A stretch of DNA of 64,000 bases from Prevotella sp. (GTDB lineage: Bacteria > Bacteroidota > Bacteroidia > Bacteroidales > Bacteroidaceae), in contig JAFUAY010000033.1 of assembly GCA_017460515.1 (NCBI GenBank), positions 35,108 to 99,107 on the forward strand. The letters run 5' to 3'. Both the position numbers and the translations under genes were made by a program. Under the pieces are notes generated by a model. The model searched no databases. It saw only the letters and a program-made list of their open reading frames with translations, and had not been told where the DNA came from. Below, in pieces: positions 8,985-16,663 of this stretch (position 1 is the stretch's first letter; each line of letters opens with the position of its first letter).

Positions 8985-11561
8985 TTAGAACTTATATGCA
9001 ATATTCAGCATGCCGTTGATGCCGTAAGCGTAGTACTTCTTCGGGTTGCGCGAGAAGGAGTAGGCGCGGCTCTTACCGCTGCTGGTGTAGTCGCTGCGGC
9101 TCTGCTCATAGCCACCCGTCACGATGTCACGGTTGTTCAGCACGTTGGTCAGTGAGAGGTTGATGCTCATAGAGCGTCCGTGCTTCAGCCAGAGGCTCTT
9201 GCCGATAGACAGGTCGAGCATGAAGCCGCCGTGTCCTTTCTCCTGTTCCAGTGCACTTGAGAGCACATTGCCGGCATTGTCGGTAACCGTCTCGCCGGCT
9301 GCCTTACGAGCCTTGATGGTCGACTCATAGCGATAGCAGGGAGAGTAGGAGAGGTAGATGCGGTCATAGTAGTTACCATTCAGGTCGATGAACCATCCGC
9401 CCTGGTGATAGCTGAGGATGAAGCTCAGTGCGGTGAGCGGTGTACCTGCCTCACGCATGTTCTTGTTCAGCACCAGCTCAGGCTTGTGGTTGTTGGCATC
9501 GTTATAGGTACCGCTGGTAGAACTCATGTACCATACGCGGGCATTGTTGGTATTCTTTGCCTCGCTGACAGTACCGATGGCCTTGAAGTCCAGTGCACTT
9601 GACAGTTTGAATTTCAAGCCCCACTCAATGCCGTAGTACTCTTTGTTGATGCCAGTCATAGACACGTATGAGAACGAGTTGATATCGTCGAAATAGAAGT
9701 TCTGCCACTCGGTAGCGTCCTTCACCTGACTGTAGTAGCCAGAGATGTTAGCCTTCAGCCAGGATGTCTGCAGCTGATAGCCTACCTCAGCGCTCAGCAC
9801 CTTCTCGTTCTTCAGGTCTACCACGAAGTCATTGTTGATCTCAGGCGATACGAAGGCAGTAGAGGCCTGTGGAGCCTTCAGCTCATAGCCTGCACCCAGT
9901 GTAAACGCGTTGCCTGCACCCAGGTTGACGGTGATGCCAGCCTTACCGCCAGCCTCGCCGAACTTACCCTTCTTGCTCTTGCCGTAAGAGTTGTCGGTGT
10001 CCATACCGCTCTTCATCATACCTTCGCGCTGCATCTCTATGCCAGCCACGCGTCCGCTGATGAATGAGTGAATACTTCCGCGGTCATATTTGAAGGTCAG
10101 CCAGCCGGCAGCCTTGTTCACGTAGATGTTGTAGTCATAGCCGAACTTGTCGCCTTCCTTCACCACACCGTTGGGATTGTTGACGTCATACTGCACCTGT
10201 GGGTCGTTCATGGAGTACTTACCCAGTGCGTAGGTGTTGATGTTATGGAATACGGTGGCGCCCAGCAGGTCCTCCATCGTCTGGTAGTGCATGCCTTTGT
10301 TGGTAGCCAGCTGAATGCCTGCGCTCAGTGAGGCATACTGGTTCAGCTCCTTGTTCAGGCTTGATGCGAAGGCCAGGTTCAGGTTGTTGTTGTTCTTGGC
10401 CTGGATGAAGTACATAGCGTCCTGACCATTGGCTGCGGCAGCGCGGTTGGCAGCATAGAGGCGGTCGAAGTCTATCTGACGGTCTGCCTTGTAACCACCC
10501 ATGATGGTACGGGCACGTAGCCAGTCGGCCTGGCACTGCTCCGTGCGCAGGTGTCCGAGTCCTTCACGTTCCCAAACATCATAGTAGCTTGAGGGCAGGT
10601 TCTTCCAGTAGTCGGGCTGGGGATTGTCAGCGTTGTTGTAGTTCAGCTTCGTGCTCTTGTAGATAGAGTAGCGACCGGTGAGGCTGGTGGTCAACTTCGT
10701 ATTGTCGTTGATGTTCCAGTCCCAAGTGGCCAGCAGCGTGGGAGCGAAGTCGGTGACAACGCGTGAGTTGCGCTTCTTGCCGTTCTGATAGCCCCAGTAG
10801 GGGTTATAGTAGCGGTCGTTGGCCAACCAGTAGCTCTCGTCGGTGGCAGCACCCTGTCCGGCACGCTCTGTGGGGTTACCCCATGTCACGATAGAGAAGT
10901 GGTGCTTGTCGCCCAGGAACTTCTCAGCACCCAGGAAGTAGGATATTGAGTTGTAGAATGTTCCCTCCACATAAGATGTGTTCATGTTGGCCCAACGGTA
11001 GGTGAGGTTGGCTGAGAATGCCCATCCGTCCTCTCTGACGCCTGAGTTGTAGGTGTACATGCCGCGGAAGGTGTAGTTACGATTGGCACCGCTGAGGGTC
11101 AGTCGCTGTCCGGTGGCGAAGTGTGACGGACGGAAGTTGTAGTTGTTCGAACCGCCCATTGCCGACATGCCGAAGGAGTTGTTCTCAAACGGTAGCGCAT
11201 TGTCTACATCGCGGGTCTGCTGGTTCAGTCCGCCCACGAGTGAGTAGCGGAACTGTCCCGTCTCCATGTCGTTCATCTGAACACCGTTGATGTAGATGTC
11301 GTTGTACTTTTGACTAAAAGCGCGATAGCGGAAGCGTACGGGACTGAACAGATATCCTACCTGTGAGGCATAGATATTGTTGTTCGAGTTGATGATAGTC
11401 ACGTTCTGCGACATATCCTCATCTTCTCCCAGCTGAGCTTCCGTGAAGGTGAAGGCCTGCTCGTCCAAGACGCCGACCGTAGAAAGCGAGTCGCTTTCCT
11501 GAGCCATAGCCGTCATCGACAGGCATAGTGCCATCAACACGAGTTTCAGCTTTTTGTTCAT
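8985..11561 (-). CDS. TonB-dependent outer-membrane receptor
   Basis: An 858-residue outer-membrane protein: signal peptide 1-20 (SMTAMAQ), a plug-like region (about 50-160, YASQVGYLFSPVRFRYRAF ... IYINGVQMND, then GMSAMGGSNNYNFRPS), then a long 22-stranded-barrel-type region rich in aromatic alternation and ending in the canonical terminal Phe (MLNIAYKF). It lacks the carboxypeptidase-like N-terminal domain of SusC proteins, and no SusD-like gene is nearby. Instead it is first in an operon with DUF5689/OB-fold lipoproteins. Substrate is unknown; the OB-fold partners make nucleic acid or a nucleotide-containing ligand a reasonable but unproven idea. Confidence 0.85.
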   Translation of the reverse strand: MNKKLKLVLMALCLSMTAMAQESDSLSTVGVLDEQAFTFTEAQLGEDEDMSQNVTIINSNNNIYASQVGYLFSPVRFRYRAFSQKYNDIYINGVQMNDMETGQFRYSLVGGLNQQTRDVDNALPFENNSFGMSAMGGSNNYNFRPSHFATGQRLTLSGANRNYTFRGMYTYNSGVREDGWAFSANLTYRWANMNTSYVEGTFYNSISYFLGAEKFLGDKHHFSIVTWGNPTERAGQGAATDESYWLANDRYYNPYWGYQNGKKRNSRVVTDFAPTLLATWDWNINDNTKLTTSLTGRYSIYKSTKLNYNNADNPQPDYWKNLPSSYYDVWEREGLGHLRTEQCQADWLRARTIMGGYKADRQIDFDRLYAANRAAAANGQDAMYFIQAKNNNNLNLAFASSLNKELNQYASLSAGIQLATNKGMHYQTMEDLLGATVFHNINTYALGKYSMNDPQVQYDVNNPNGVVKEGDKFGYDYNIYVNKAAGWLTFKYDRGSIHSFISGRVAGIEMQREGMMKSGMDTDNSYGKSKKGKFGEAGGKAGITVNLGAGNAFTLGAGYELKAPQASTAFVSPEINNDFVVDLKNEKVLSAEVGYQLQTSWLKANISGYYSQVKDATEWQNFYFDDINSFSYVSMTGINKEYYGIEWGLKFKLSSALDFKAIGTVSEAKNTNNARVWYMSSTSGTYNDANNHKPELVLNKNMREAGTPLTALSFILSYHQGGWFIDLNGNYYDRIYLSYSPCYRYESTIKARKAAGETVTDNAGNVLSSALEQEKGHGGFMLDLSIGKSLWLKHGRSMSINLSLTNVLNNRDIVTGGYEQSRSDYTSSGKSRAYSFSRNPKKYYAYGINGMLNIAYKF

Positions 11562-11609
11562 AAATGAAATAGTTTTAAATGTTTTTATAGTTTAATGTTT
11601 TTTATGGGG

Positions 11610-11641
11610 CAAAGGTAAACAAAAATGTAATAAAATCCAAA
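11610..11641 (-). promoter_or_regulatory. Promoter of the TonB receptor/OB-fold operon
   Basis: On the minus strand TTTG, a 20-bp spacer and TACCTTTG match the Bacteroidetes consensus at both boxes. The -7 box is about 49 bp upstream of the receptor start codon. Confidence 0.75.
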
Positions 11642-11687
11642 AAATCTGCCATTTATTTTGGCGTTTTTTTGCAAATTGGCTTTTTGC

Positions 11688-11724
11688 TGCATTTTCCAGA
11701 AGTGTCAGTACTTCCGGAAATGCA
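11688..11724 (-). terminator. Hairpin overlapping the stop codon of the lipocalin-like gene
   Basis: TGCATTTCCGGAAGT pairs with its near complement across a 6-nt loop (one bulge, one mismatch) and spans the stop at 11705. There is no clear U-tract on the minus strand, so it may act as an RNA 3'-end structure and not as a classical terminator. Confidence 0.35.
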
Positions 11725-12160
11725 GTCTGTAGCTTTCGTTTGAAAGGATCATACGGCTGTCGTTCAGTGTCTCAATGAGGAACTTCACTTCCAGTTTTCC
11801 GTCTTTGCCTGTAGTTGCCGTCATACCATAATGAACCAGTGTGGCAGGGTTGCTCACAAGGCTGTCTGATATATTGCGGTTGTTCTGTACGGGGTTCGTG
11901 AGTACGAGGCTGTCGTTACGCTGTTCGAAGCGGAACAGAATGCCTGTACCGGTGTCGTCAGACTTCCTGAATTCCATCAGTCTTACTTGTACGGCACATA
12001 CTATCTTGGAGTAGCGCATGTCGCCACTGCTTCCAGTTGCCAGGGTGTCCATCTGTTGCAGTTGCCAGAATCCGTCCAGGTCACCGTTGTCCGAGGTCTC
12101 GAAGTCGCATGCTGCCAGTCCTATGCAGGCTGCGATGATGATATAGAGCAGGTGTTTCAT
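11705..12160 (-). CDS. Small lipoprotein, lipocalin-like
   Basis: A 151-residue lipoprotein with Cys at about residue 19 (GLAACDFETSDNGDLDG). The mature part starts LDGFWQLQQMDTL and continues as alternating strands (ILFRFEQRNDSLVLTN, LEVKFLIETLNDSRMILSNESYRLHFRKY), the pattern of lipocalin-like lipoproteins common in Bacteroidales. It is the last gene of the unit that begins with the PgpA-like gene at 16.2 kb, 18 bp after the Wzi-like gene. The ligand is unknown; the link to inositol lipids is by position only. Confidence 0.55.
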   Translation of the reverse strand: MKHLLYIIIAACIGLAACDFETSDNGDLDGFWQLQQMDTLATGSSGDMRYSKIVCAVQVRLMEFRKSDDTGTGILFRFEQRNDSLVLTNPVQNNRNISDSLVSNPATLVHYGMTATTGKDGKLEVKFLIETLNDSRMILSNESYRLHFRKY

Positions 12161-12178
12161 GTCTGTGTGGTCTTAGTG

Positions 12179-13738
12179 TTAGAATTGCTTGATGTCAAAA
12201 CGTCGGCTGACGGTTAGCTGTACGCCGGTATTGTTGCCCAACAGTCCGCCGTGATCAAGTCCGAAGGCGGCTTTCACGCCCCATCCTGCCAACTTGTGTG
12301 TAAGGGCGAAGCGGTATTCGGCTTCAGCCAGCAGACTCATGTTCCGTTCCGGGTCAGGCAGTGGCATCGTGTAGGTACCCCATCCTCGTTGCCAGGTAGC
12401 CAACAGGCGGTAGTGCAGGTTGTCTATAGGATCGCCGCTCAGTCCAATGTGCCAAGCCCAGAAGCGGTTGTTCTCCACGCGGATGAGGTGGTCGTCGTTA
12501 TAGAGCGGCGAACGGTAGAGCGGGTTGCCCATCACCTGTCCCCAGTGTTGCCAGCCAGTCTGCATGTAGTTATTGTAGTAGTCGTCCAAGCCAGCTATAT
12601 GGTCTGATACATGACGGGTGCGGTCGTGATAGATAGGACCGCTCTGGTATTTCGTGTAGAGGTATTCCACCACGATATCGTTCACCCATCGCTGTCCTTT
12701 CAGTTTCAGTTCGGCTCCCAGCATGATGTCCTTCAGGTCATACACCAGCCATCGGCTCTCCTTCCACTCGTTATACTCCTCGCCCTGTCCGTAGCCGTCG
12801 TAGTCGAGGAAGAACATCTGTGAGTGGTCCTCAAAGAAGTGGTCGGCATAGAGCCCCAGGTACCATTTGTCGTAGTCCATGTTCACCCGGATCAGGTAGC
12901 TGCCCAAGTGGTTGCCCGAAGCGTTGTCGTAGACGCCTTCGCCTTTCTCTCCGTCACCGCCAGGCACCAGCGCGCTGATCATGCCCTTGATGCCGTCCTT
13001 GTTCTTGATGCTGACGTATTCAACCGTACCGGGCACAGTAGGATAGGGGTTGAACGTATAGGTAGTGCCGCCATACTGACACGCCATCTCCAGTCCCAGT
13101 TCCACGCTGACGGGCTTCCCCTTCTTTCCGATGCGCAGGTAGCCAGCCTTGGTGTGTATCTTTGCGTGTTCCGTTCGCTTGTCATCCTCGGTGAGGAACT
13201 CCTTCTGCCAGTTGTCGTCGGTCATCATCCCGTAGCTGATATGGCCCTTCAGTGCCAGCCATCCGCGGGTGTAGGGCACGGTCCAGTAGTCAGGCAGCGC
13301 CAGTCTTACGCCTGGTACGGGTCTCGCATTGACGCCCAGAGTCTGTGCACCGCTGCTCAGTTCCTGGTTCTTCAGTTCCGCTCGCTGTTCCTTGGCGCCA
13401 ATGGTGAGCAGTCCTTTCAGCCAGCGCACGTCAGCGTATGCCTGATGCACCACCGCCTTACTCGTGAATCCCGTAGCTACGGCTATGTCGGCTCCGTAGC
13501 CGATAGCCCATCTGCGGGCCGAGTCGCACTCTATAGAGTGGAACAGTCCTGCCCGCAGGTAGCCGTTGTTCGTCTTCACCGAACTCAGTCCGTACTTGTT
13601 TGCGTTCAGCCAGAGCGGGTTATGATCGCCAGAGCCGACGGTGGCCTGTGCCTCTGTGCGCACTTCCGTCTGTGCCATCGTGCAGGTGGCGCCTGCGCAG
13701 AGCAGTATTCCGCAGAGTATTGTCTTTTGTATGTTCAT
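12179..13738 (-). CDS. Wzi-family capsule assembly outer-membrane protein
   Basis: The start was set at 13738 (MNIQKTILCGILLCAG), which gives a clean signal peptide ending TMAQ; the longer open frame upstream is a shadow of the PAP2 gene. The 519-residue product matches the Bacteroidetes Caps_assemb_Wzi family: GSGDHNPLWLNANKYGLSS near the N-terminus, repeated WLALKGHISYGMM-type strands, and a C-terminal beta strand (GVQLTVSRRFDIKQF) typical of an outer-membrane barrel. Wzi of Escherichia coli is a lectin-like outer-membrane protein that anchors capsule. Here the gene sits in the inositol-lipid locus, 14 bp after the PAP2 gene, and not with the polysaccharide genes at 23-41 kb. Confidence 0.8.
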   Translation of the reverse strand: MNIQKTILCGILLCAGATCTMAQTEVRTEAQATVGSGDHNPLWLNANKYGLSSVKTNNGYLRAGLFHSIECDSARRWAIGYGADIAVATGFTSKAVVHQAYADVRWLKGLLTIGAKEQRAELKNQELSSGAQTLGVNARPVPGVRLALPDYWTVPYTRGWLALKGHISYGMMTDDNWQKEFLTEDDKRTEHAKIHTKAGYLRIGKKGKPVSVELGLEMACQYGGTTYTFNPYPTVPGTVEYVSIKNKDGIKGMISALVPGGDGEKGEGVYDNASGNHLGSYLIRVNMDYDKWYLGLYADHFFEDHSQMFFLDYDGYGQGEEYNEWKESRWLVYDLKDIMLGAELKLKGQRWVNDIVVEYLYTKYQSGPIYHDRTRHVSDHIAGLDDYYNNYMQTGWQHWGQVMGNPLYRSPLYNDDHLIRVENNRFWAWHIGLSGDPIDNLHYRLLATWQRGWGTYTMPLPDPERNMSLLAEAEYRFALTHKLAGWGVKAAFGLDHGGLLGNNTGVQLTVSRRFDIKQF

Positions 13739-13752
13739 ATCCTCAATCGTGA

Positions 13753-14667
13753 TTAAGATACATATTCCGTATAGTTGTCCATCCATCTTCTTGCAGGACG
13801 CCAGCGCATCAGCACCTGTTCGAAGAGTGCCACACCCACCAGCGCGGTCGCGATGCCTGCCAGTACATCTATGATATAGTGATGACAGGAGTAGACCGCC
13901 GTCCACCAGATGCCTGCGGTGATGATGCAGCAGACGGTGATGAGCCATTTCTTCTGTCGGCTGATGACGGCATAGAGCGTGGCAACCGTCATATAGGCAG
14001 CATGCAGAGAGGGTAGGGCGGCATAGATATTCGAGTTGTTCACGTAGATAGTGCTGAACACCGGAATGCCTATCAGTTCGTCGAAGCGCGCCAGTCCTGC
14101 CACGTTGCCCACCATCGAGTAGTCGGGCTCGAAGCCGTAGTATAGTGCGTACCAGGGCGGAGCCGTTGGATGCAGGTAGTAGCCAGCGAAGCCAATCAGG
14201 TTGACAAACAGGAAAGCCCACGTGAAGCGGAGAGCATAGCCGCGCTCGCCCTTGAAGAACAGCCAGATTGCCAGTGCGATAGGTCCGGGCACCCAACAGA
14301 GGTAGAACAGTCCTGCCAGCAAGTCAGCCACCGTCGAATGGTGCAGGTTGAAATATTCGCAGGGAATCATCACCGTTCCGTCGACAGTGATACCGAAGAG
14401 TGCTTTCTCCGTCTCGTAGATACCCTCTATGTCGATTGCGTTCACCATATAGTTCGGGTACAGGCGCATCCAGTCGTAGCTCATCTCGAAGAAGGCGAAC
14501 GGCAGCAGCGTCATCACCAGCTTGCGCGTCATTGTGTGGCCGAAGAACAGCAGGTTGAACAGCACCACCATGATGATATGCCCTGTGATAAGTCCTACCA
14601 CAAGCCATTGGAACAGCAGAAACGCTATCGATCCAGTCAGTACAATGACAACTTCTTTCTTCATCAA
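13753..14667 (-). CDS. PAP2 / Aur1-type inositolphosphotransferase-like membrane protein
   Basis: A 304-residue protein with about six membrane segments. The PAP2_3 (Aur1/Ipt1-like) catalytic motifs are visible: AALPSLHAAY (about residues 215-224, His as catalytic acid/base) and YSCHHYIIDVLAGI (about 260-273, the nucleophile-type His and its Asp). A TAPPWY segment lies in an earlier loop. In eukaryotes Aur1 moves phosphoinositol from phosphatidylinositol to ceramide; in Bacteroides an Aur1-like gene belongs to the inositol-lipid locus. With the CDP-alcohol phosphotransferase, PgpA-like and inositol-phosphate synthase neighbours, transfer of phosphoinositol to a dihydroceramide is the most likely role. 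A simple lipid phosphatase is the alternative. Confidence 0.78.
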   Translation of the reverse strand: MMKKEVVIVLTGSIAFLLFQWLVVGLITGHIIMVVLFNLLFFGHTMTRKLVMTLLPFAFFEMSYDWMRLYPNYMVNAIDIEGIYETEKALFGITVDGTVMIPCEYFNLHHSTVADLLAGLFYLCWVPGPIALAIWLFFKGERGYALRFTWAFLFVNLIGFAGYYLHPTAPPWYALYYGFEPDYSMVGNVAGLARFDELIGIPVFSTIYVNNSNIYAALPSLHAAYMTVATLYAVISRQKKWLITVCCIITAGIWWTAVYSCHHYIIDVLAGIATALVGVALFEQVLMRWRPARRWMDNYTEYVS

Positions 14668-14688
14668 CTCTACACTCTCAACTCTACA

Positions 14689-15339
14689 CTAAAGACGATA
14701 GTCTTTCATCTTCCTATAGCAGTGCCCAATCCTCCAGAAGGCGGTGATGTTAGCCAGTACCGCTATCAGCATCATGCCGCCCGCCAGCCACCACAGGTTC
14801 TCCGTACATCCGGCAATGATAGCAGCTAAGGCAGTAACCACCACCCGTTCAGGGCGCTGCATCAGTCCCACCTTGCATTCCGTGTTCAGTCCTTCAGCAC
14901 GCGCTCTCACGTAGCTCACCATCACCGAACCCACCATTGCCGCAAACGTGATCACGCCCGTCCAGAACCAGTCGGCCTTGATAAACAGCATGCAGATGCC
15001 GAACAGCGTCACCAGTTCACTGTAGCGGTCGAGCGTAGAGTCCCAGAGCGCACCGAACTTCGATGACTGTCCGCCCAGTCGTGCCAGTCGGCCGTCCATC
15101 ATGTCGAAGAGTCCTGCTGCCAGGATGATAGCACCTCCCCAAGCCGTCAGCACGTACGGGTCGCGCTCACCGCTGTCCATGCATTGTGCTGCATCCAGGA
15201 AGAACCACATGGCCACCAGGTTGCCTGCGAATCCCACTGCCGTAACAATGTTCGGTGTGATACCCATCTTCAGCATCATCCTGATCAGCGGGTCAATCAC
15301 ATGGTAAATCAGTTTCTGTAATATATCTCTGTAATTCAT
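14689..15339 (-). CDS. CDP-alcohol phosphatidyltransferase, probable phosphatidylinositol-phosphate synthase
   Basis: A 216-residue membrane protein with the complete CDP-alcohol phosphotransferase signature D-x2-DG-x2-AR-x8-G-x3-D-x3-D (starts DMMDGRLAR, ends GALWDSTLD, about residues 79-104) between transmembrane helices. The enzyme swaps CMP of CDP-diacylglycerol for an alcohol. Because inositol-1-phosphate synthase is divergently encoded 1.3 kb away and a PgpA-like phosphatase is in the same unit, inositol-1-phosphate is the likely acceptor, giving phosphatidylinositol phosphate. It lies 21 bp upstream of the PAP2 gene. Phosphatidylglycerophosphate synthase is the alternative, less likely in this setting. 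Confidence 0.8.
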   Translation of the reverse strand: MNYRDILQKLIYHVIDPLIRMMLKMGITPNIVTAVGFAGNLVAMWFFLDAAQCMDSGERDPYVLTAWGGAIILAAGLFDMMDGRLARLGGQSSKFGALWDSTLDRYSELVTLFGICMLFIKADWFWTGVITFAAMVGSVMVSYVRARAEGLNTECKVGLMQRPERVVVTALAAIIAGCTENLWWLAGGMMLIAVLANITAFWRIGHCYRKMKDYRL

Positions 15340-15381
15340 TTTCAGTCCTCCATGCTAATCATATCTATCATTTCTCATCTC

Positions 15382-15771
15382 TCATTTATACACAAACCTT
15401 CGTTGCATCGTATAGTTCCATCCCACCGCCACGATGACCGCCACCAGTGCCTTTCCCAGGATGAAGTGCTGCCCCGACAGTTCGGTAGCCGCATAGGTGC
15501 CCAGCGTGTTCAGTGCGATGCTTACGCCCCATACCAGCAGGTATCTCAGGGCTATGCTCCTCTTCGTCCCGTGCGCGTCAAACACCCATCGGTAGTTGAT
15601 GCAGCAGTTCAGCACCCCTCCTGCGACAGAGCCTGCCAGCGAGGCCCACACATACCACAGTCCGCATCCCTCTGCCAGCAGCACCGTCACCAGGAAGTCG
15701 GTCATCGTTGCCACCTGTGCCGACAGCTCTGCCTTGCAGAATGTCCAGAGCTCGTGTCCTACCTTCCCCAT
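15382..15771 (-). CDS. GtrA-like small membrane protein
   Basis: A 129-residue protein starting at MGKVGHELWTFCKAELSAQ (15771); the longer frame upstream is a shadow of the PgpA-like gene, whose end it overlaps by 13 nt. Four hydrophobic segments and the GtrA pattern (LNCCINYRWVF at about residues 55-65, GKALVAVIVAVGWNYTMQRRFVY at the C-terminus) are clear. GtrA proteins are proposed to flip or help transfer polyprenyl-linked sugars. In this locus it may move an inositol-lipid intermediate; that is inference from position. Confidence 0.78.
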   Translation of the reverse strand: MGKVGHELWTFCKAELSAQVATMTDFLVTVLLAEGCGLWYVWASLAGSVAGGVLNCCINYRWVFDAHGTKRSIALRYLLVWGVSIALNTLGTYAATELSGQHFILGKALVAVIVAVGWNYTMQRRFVYK

Positions 15772-16229
15772 ATTATTATAATAAGGTGTAGCATGATAGC
15801 AGCATAGACACCAGCCAGCAGATCGTCGGCCATCACCCAGAACGCCCCTTTCCTGCGGTCGAGGGCGCGGATGCCCAGCGGTTTCACGATGTCGAACAGC
15901 CGGAAGAGCAGCAGTGCCGCCAGTGCCTCCTGCCAGCCGGTAGCTATCAGCAGCGGTATCCATACCCCCACCATCTCGTCTACCACCACTCTTTTAGGGT
16001 CATCGCCCCAGTAAGGCTGTAGCCGTGCTGTGGCCCATGTGCCCACGATGGTGAACGCCCCTATCAGCAGCAGTGTTGCGACGGTCAGCAGGGTAGGGGT
16101 GAGCCAGCTCCATAGTCCCAGCCATACGGCTGTTGCCAGTACTGCTCCTGCCGTACCTGGTCCCCAAGGCCAGAATCCCGTTCCGAATCCCGTCCCTATC
16201 ACTACCGCTATCGTTGATGGTCTGCTCAT
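15759..16229 (-). CDS. PgpA-family phosphatase, probable phosphatidylinositol-phosphate phosphatase
   Basis: A 156-residue membrane protein of the PgpA family: GFGTGFWPWGPGTAGA near the N-terminus, DPKRVVVDEMVGVW in the middle (acidic metal ligands), and a C-terminal LFRLFDIVKPLGIRALD followed by DDLLAGVYAA. PgpA removes phosphate from phosphatidylglycerophosphate. Next to the phosphatidyltransferase and inositol-phosphate synthase, the likely substrate is phosphatidylinositol phosphate, with phosphatidylglycerophosphate as alternative. First gene of the unit running to 11.7 kb. Its -7 element lies only 7 bp before the ATG, so the message is probably leaderless. Confidence 0.8.
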   Translation of the reverse strand: MSRPSTIAVVIGTGFGTGFWPWGPGTAGAVLATAVWLGLWSWLTPTLLTVATLLLIGAFTIVGTWATARLQPYWGDDPKRVVVDEMVGVWIPLLIATGWQEALAALLLFRLFDIVKPLGIRALDRRKGAFWVMADDLLAGVYAAIMLHLIIIIWGR

Positions 16230-16236
16230 TCAGTTG

Positions 16237-16244
16237 CAAAAGTA
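16237..16244 (-). promoter_or_regulatory. -7 element for the inositol-lipid operon, very close to the ATG
   Basis: On the minus strand TACTTTTG (TANNTTTG) is followed by only 7 bases before the start codon at 16229. With transcription starting about 7 bp after this box, the mRNA would begin at or next to the ATG. A TTTG lies upstream but with a 12-bp spacer, which is too short. Confidence 0.5.
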
Positions 16245-16294
16245 GTCATTTTTCTTCAAACTATGCTCATTGATTACAGAAAAATATATCGGTG

Positions 16295-16393
16295 TATTCG
16301 TAAACGCCATGTTTAGCTCCCCTAAACACCATGTTTAGCTCCCCTAAACTATATGATTACGAGTTGTAAACATGATGGTTATGGGGCGTAGTC
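16295..16393. repeat. 11-bp-phased degenerate repeat array (9 units)
   Basis: Between the divergent PgpA-like and inositol-phosphate synthase genes the sequence parses into 11-bp units: TATTCGTAAAC, GCCATGTTTAG, CTCCCCTAAAC, ACCATGTTTAG, CTCCCCTAAAC, TATATGATTAC, GAGTTGTAAAC, ATGATGGTTAT and so on. A 20-bp block (CATGTTTAGCTCCCCTAAAC) is exactly repeated at 16308 and 16330. CTAAAC...GTTTAG pairs make small palindromes. Same period as arrays near 26.9, 41.5, 47.4 and 53.3 kb. Confidence 0.75.
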
Positions 16394-16459
16394 AATAGAG
16401 TTTTTTAAAAAGAAACAGAAAAGCAATCCAACAAACGTATCATCTGTCGGGCAGCCCCC

Positions 16460-16535
16460 TCTGAACCCTCCATCCCCCTTCATATTTCCGTCCCCCTATA
16501 AGGGGGACTCCAATATGAGGGGTGAGGGTTCCAGA
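16460..16535. repeat. GC-rich long imperfect palindrome (REP/MITE-like)
   Basis: The arms TCTGAACCCTC...CCCCCTTCATATTTCC and the complement of AATATGAGGGGTGAGGGTTCCAGA face each other around a perfect inner palindrome GTCCCCCTATAAGGGGGAC (16490-16508). In RNA this would fold into one ~75-nt hairpin. No open frame of note is inside. It resembles repetitive extragenic palindromes; copy number elsewhere is unknown. Confidence 0.55.
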
Positions 16536-16609
16536 CCCCCAAGAATAGTGAGTCAGCCATGAAAAATGCTTGCGAAACGGGAGGTAAGGTATAAAAAAGA
16601 ATAAAATCT

Positions 16610-16640
16610 TTTGTGGTGAGCCAAATTTGCAGTACCTTTG
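16610..16640 (+). promoter_or_regulatory. Promoter of the inositol-phosphate synthase gene
   Basis: TTTG, a 19-bp spacer and TACCTTTG match the Bacteroidetes promoter at both boxes; the -7 box ends 23 bp before the ATG at 16664. Confidence 0.8.
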
Positions 16641-16663
16641 CGCTGTTTTTAAAAACTATTGAA

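Noticed and set aside
12824-13756. 310-residue open frame on the plus strand
   Set aside because: It is antisense to the Wzi-like gene; composition is Val/His/Gln-rich as expected for a shadow frame, with no recognisable domain.
13739-14296. N-terminal extension of the Wzi-like protein
   Set aside because: The extra ~186 residues overlap the PAP2 gene in another frame and lack sense; the signal peptide at 13738 marks the start.
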